Source: Acanthochromis polyacanthus
Lineage: Eukaryota > Chordata > Actinopteri > Pomacentridae
Direction of reading: 5' to 3'
Assembly: GCF_021347895.1 (NCBI RefSeq)
Contig: NC_067126.1
Location: forward strand, 33,492,482-33,556,481
DNA: 64,000 bases
Below are positions 62,540 through 64,000 of this stretch, one piece after another; position 1 is the first letter of the stretch; the number at the start of each line of letters is the position of its first letter. Made by a program: the position numbers and the translations under genes. The notes beneath the pieces were generated by a model that was not told the origin of the DNA, searched no databases, and saw only the letters and a program-made list of their open reading frames with translations.

Positions 62540-62990
62540 AAACCACTGAAAAGACAAAACATTTAATTAAAACTTTAATGTTTAATTAGAAAATTAAATC
62601 TTAAAGTCAATAAAACTTTAAATAGGAATGAAACAGAAAATACAATAAAGCATTTAAAAAGGAAAAGCTGGTAAAACATTTAAACAGAAAAACCTTAAAG
62701 ATTTAAGTGACAAATTAAACATTGGGAAAGAAAAGGAAATTTTTCAAATAAGGCGATAAAACATTTGAAAAAACAACAATTAAACATTAAAAAGACAAAA
62801 CATCTCAAAATCAAATCAGACATTAGAAAAGAATAAAAGGTGAGAAAAGAGCAAAACTAAACATTTGAAGAAGAATCCAACTAAAGACAAAATATTTGAA
62901 AAGACACCAGTTAGACTTTAGAAGATCAAATTAAACAGAGATGATAAAACGATCAAAAAGAGCAAAAACGGATAAAGGTCTTAAAGCGTT
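62540..62990. repeat. A-rich degenerate repeat region next to the minisatellite
   Basis: Words such as AAAACATTTAAA, TTAAACATT and AAAAGACAAAA recur irregularly. No strict period is visible by eye. Confidence 0.5.
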
Positions 62991-63180
62991 TTCTTGTCTG
63001 AAATGAAAACATCAAGTTGTTTCTTCAAATATTTCCTCTTTCTTTGTTCTTGATTTGATTGTGGACAGATTTACTCAGAGCTCATTTCAGAAAAGCTTTC
63101 CAGATAAAGTCTACTAGTAGTTGAAGGCATCGATCAAACTCAGATGGATGGTCTAAATGTGAAATCAAGACTCATGGTCA

Positions 63181-63405
63181 CAAGTTTTAAGGCTTCTGTC
63201 AACCACAAAGTTCAAACGAACAGAGGGGTGCTGAGAAACTTTTAAAACTTCAGTCCTCAGACTGTCTGAAGGTTCAAACTAACAGTGAACTACTCAGGAA
63301 CTTAGGTATCAGCCCTTGGACTGTCTGAAAGTTAATTCTAACAGAGAACTGCTGTGGGACTTAGAAAATTTCAGCCCTCAGACTGTGTGAAAGCTCAGGT
63401 CCTGA
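63181..63405. repeat. diverged tandem repeat, about four copies of a 50-60-bp unit
   Basis: TCAG(T/C)CCTCAGACTGTCTGAA, then AGTTCAA and AACAG(A/T)GAACT recur at about 60-bp spacing (units near 63181, 63234, 63297 and 63357). Confidence 0.7.
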
Positions 63406-63572
63406 GGACTTCGGAGGTCTGGAGGCTTTGGAAACTGAGGGTTCAACCCTGCAGCACAAAGGCTGAAGTCCAACCTCCTGAGAAAAACGGTCGAGTCGAG
63501 ACTCGAGTAAAAAAACCTTGAAAAACGACAAAAAAAATCGATGATAAATGCGCAAAAAAAAACAACAACTAG

Positions 63573-63643
63573 TATCTGAGTGAGTACGTCAGGGGGTAAG
63601 AAGAGAGACTACTAAGCAGAAGGTAGCAGAATCAAGACCTACC
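63573..63643 (+). repeat. tRNA-like SINE head, plus-strand copy (diverged)
   Basis: Aligns with the minus-strand copy at 63698-63764: GTAAG, CTACT, GCAG, GGTAGCAGAATCAAGACCTA. The last part corresponds to the polymerase III B box. It is too degenerate for a functional tRNA. Confidence 0.45.
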
Positions 63644-63697
63644 ACTGGCAATTTTCTTTCTTTTCTTTGTCTAAGTTTGTCAAAAAATTAAGCAGGG

Positions 63698-63764
63698 TCA
63701 GGTCTTGAATCAGCAACCTGCAACTCCATAGGAATATCCTTAACTCACTGAGCTACAGATCAGT
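63698..63764 (-). repeat. tRNA-like SINE head or tRNA pseudogene, minus strand
   Basis: On the minus strand an A-box-like TGTAGCTCAGTGAGTTAA is followed by a B-box-like GGTTGCTGATTCAAGACC. No full cloverleaf was established, so it is called tRNA-derived rather than a tRNA gene. No gene is seen from here to the end of the window. Confidence 0.55.
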
Positions 63765-64000
63765 TAAAAAGAAATAAATTCGTCGTCCCTTTGACATCGT
63801 AGTTTCCAAGTGACCACATGGGTGGTCATTTCTTGTTTTGGTTTATAAAATGTCAAACCCAAATATACTCAGTTTACTGTCACAAAAACCAAAAAGATTT
63901 ACATTCATGATGCAGGAATCAGACAGTTTTTCACCTTTTATCTTAGTTTAGTCAGAAAGACAGTTGATAATGTGTGAATTGTTGCAGCTTGTGAGCCATA

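Noticed and set aside
63698..63764. Functional tRNA gene
   Set aside because: Box A and B likenesses are present, but stems and an anticodon loop could not be set out convincingly; called tRNA-derived repeat instead.

Overview
The window is vertebrate nuclear DNA and almost certainly comes from a teleost fish. It has split exons with GT-AG introns. It also carries V-SINE-type, L2-type and Tc1-type transposable elements and abundant (TG)n and (TA)n microsatellites, as expected of fish genomes. No bacterial, organellar or viral gene organisation was seen. The species cannot be named from the sequence.

One protein-coding gene fills most of the window on the + strand: anos1 (KAL1), encoding anosmin-1, the secreted extracellular-matrix glycoprotein whose human loss causes X-linked Kallmann syndrome. 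All 14 coding exons could be placed (start codon 8120, stop 56724-56726), with matching phases at every junction except one. The protein is about 673 residues (human 680), in this order: signal peptide, cysteine-rich region, WAP four-disulfide core, four fibronectin type III domains and a short histidine-rich tail. Two anomalies stand out. Exon 7 lacks one base in an A-run, and intron 11 can only be explained by a GC-AG splice pair. Whether this is the anos1a or anos1b paralogue cannot be decided here.

Layout: 1-7970 is intergenic with no gene seen. 7975-8119 is the probable promoter and 5' UTR. Exon 1 is followed by long introns 1 (7.0 kb) and 2 (13.4 kb), which hold no recognisable gene; intron 1 contains a strong microRNA-like hairpin at 9107-9171. 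Exons 3 and 4 are close together. Intron 4 (7.2 kb) holds a LINE 3' fragment and a nearly complete Tc1 element with 213-bp inverted repeats. Exons 5-8 follow. Intron 8 (7.0 kb) holds a 5.3-kb DNA element with about 312-bp inverted repeats and an 8-bp target duplication, into which an L2/CR1-type LINE with a full ORF2 has inserted. Exons 9-14 follow, with a V-SINE in intron 13. The 3' UTR runs to a poly(A) signal at 57817. 57841-64000 has no gene but is rich in repeats: (TA)n tracts, a roughly 38-bp minisatellite with higher-order structure, a roughly 60-bp tandem repeat and two tRNA-like sequences in inverted orientation.

All coding exons serve a single transcript. The mobile elements sit entirely in introns or flanks and do not interrupt an exon.
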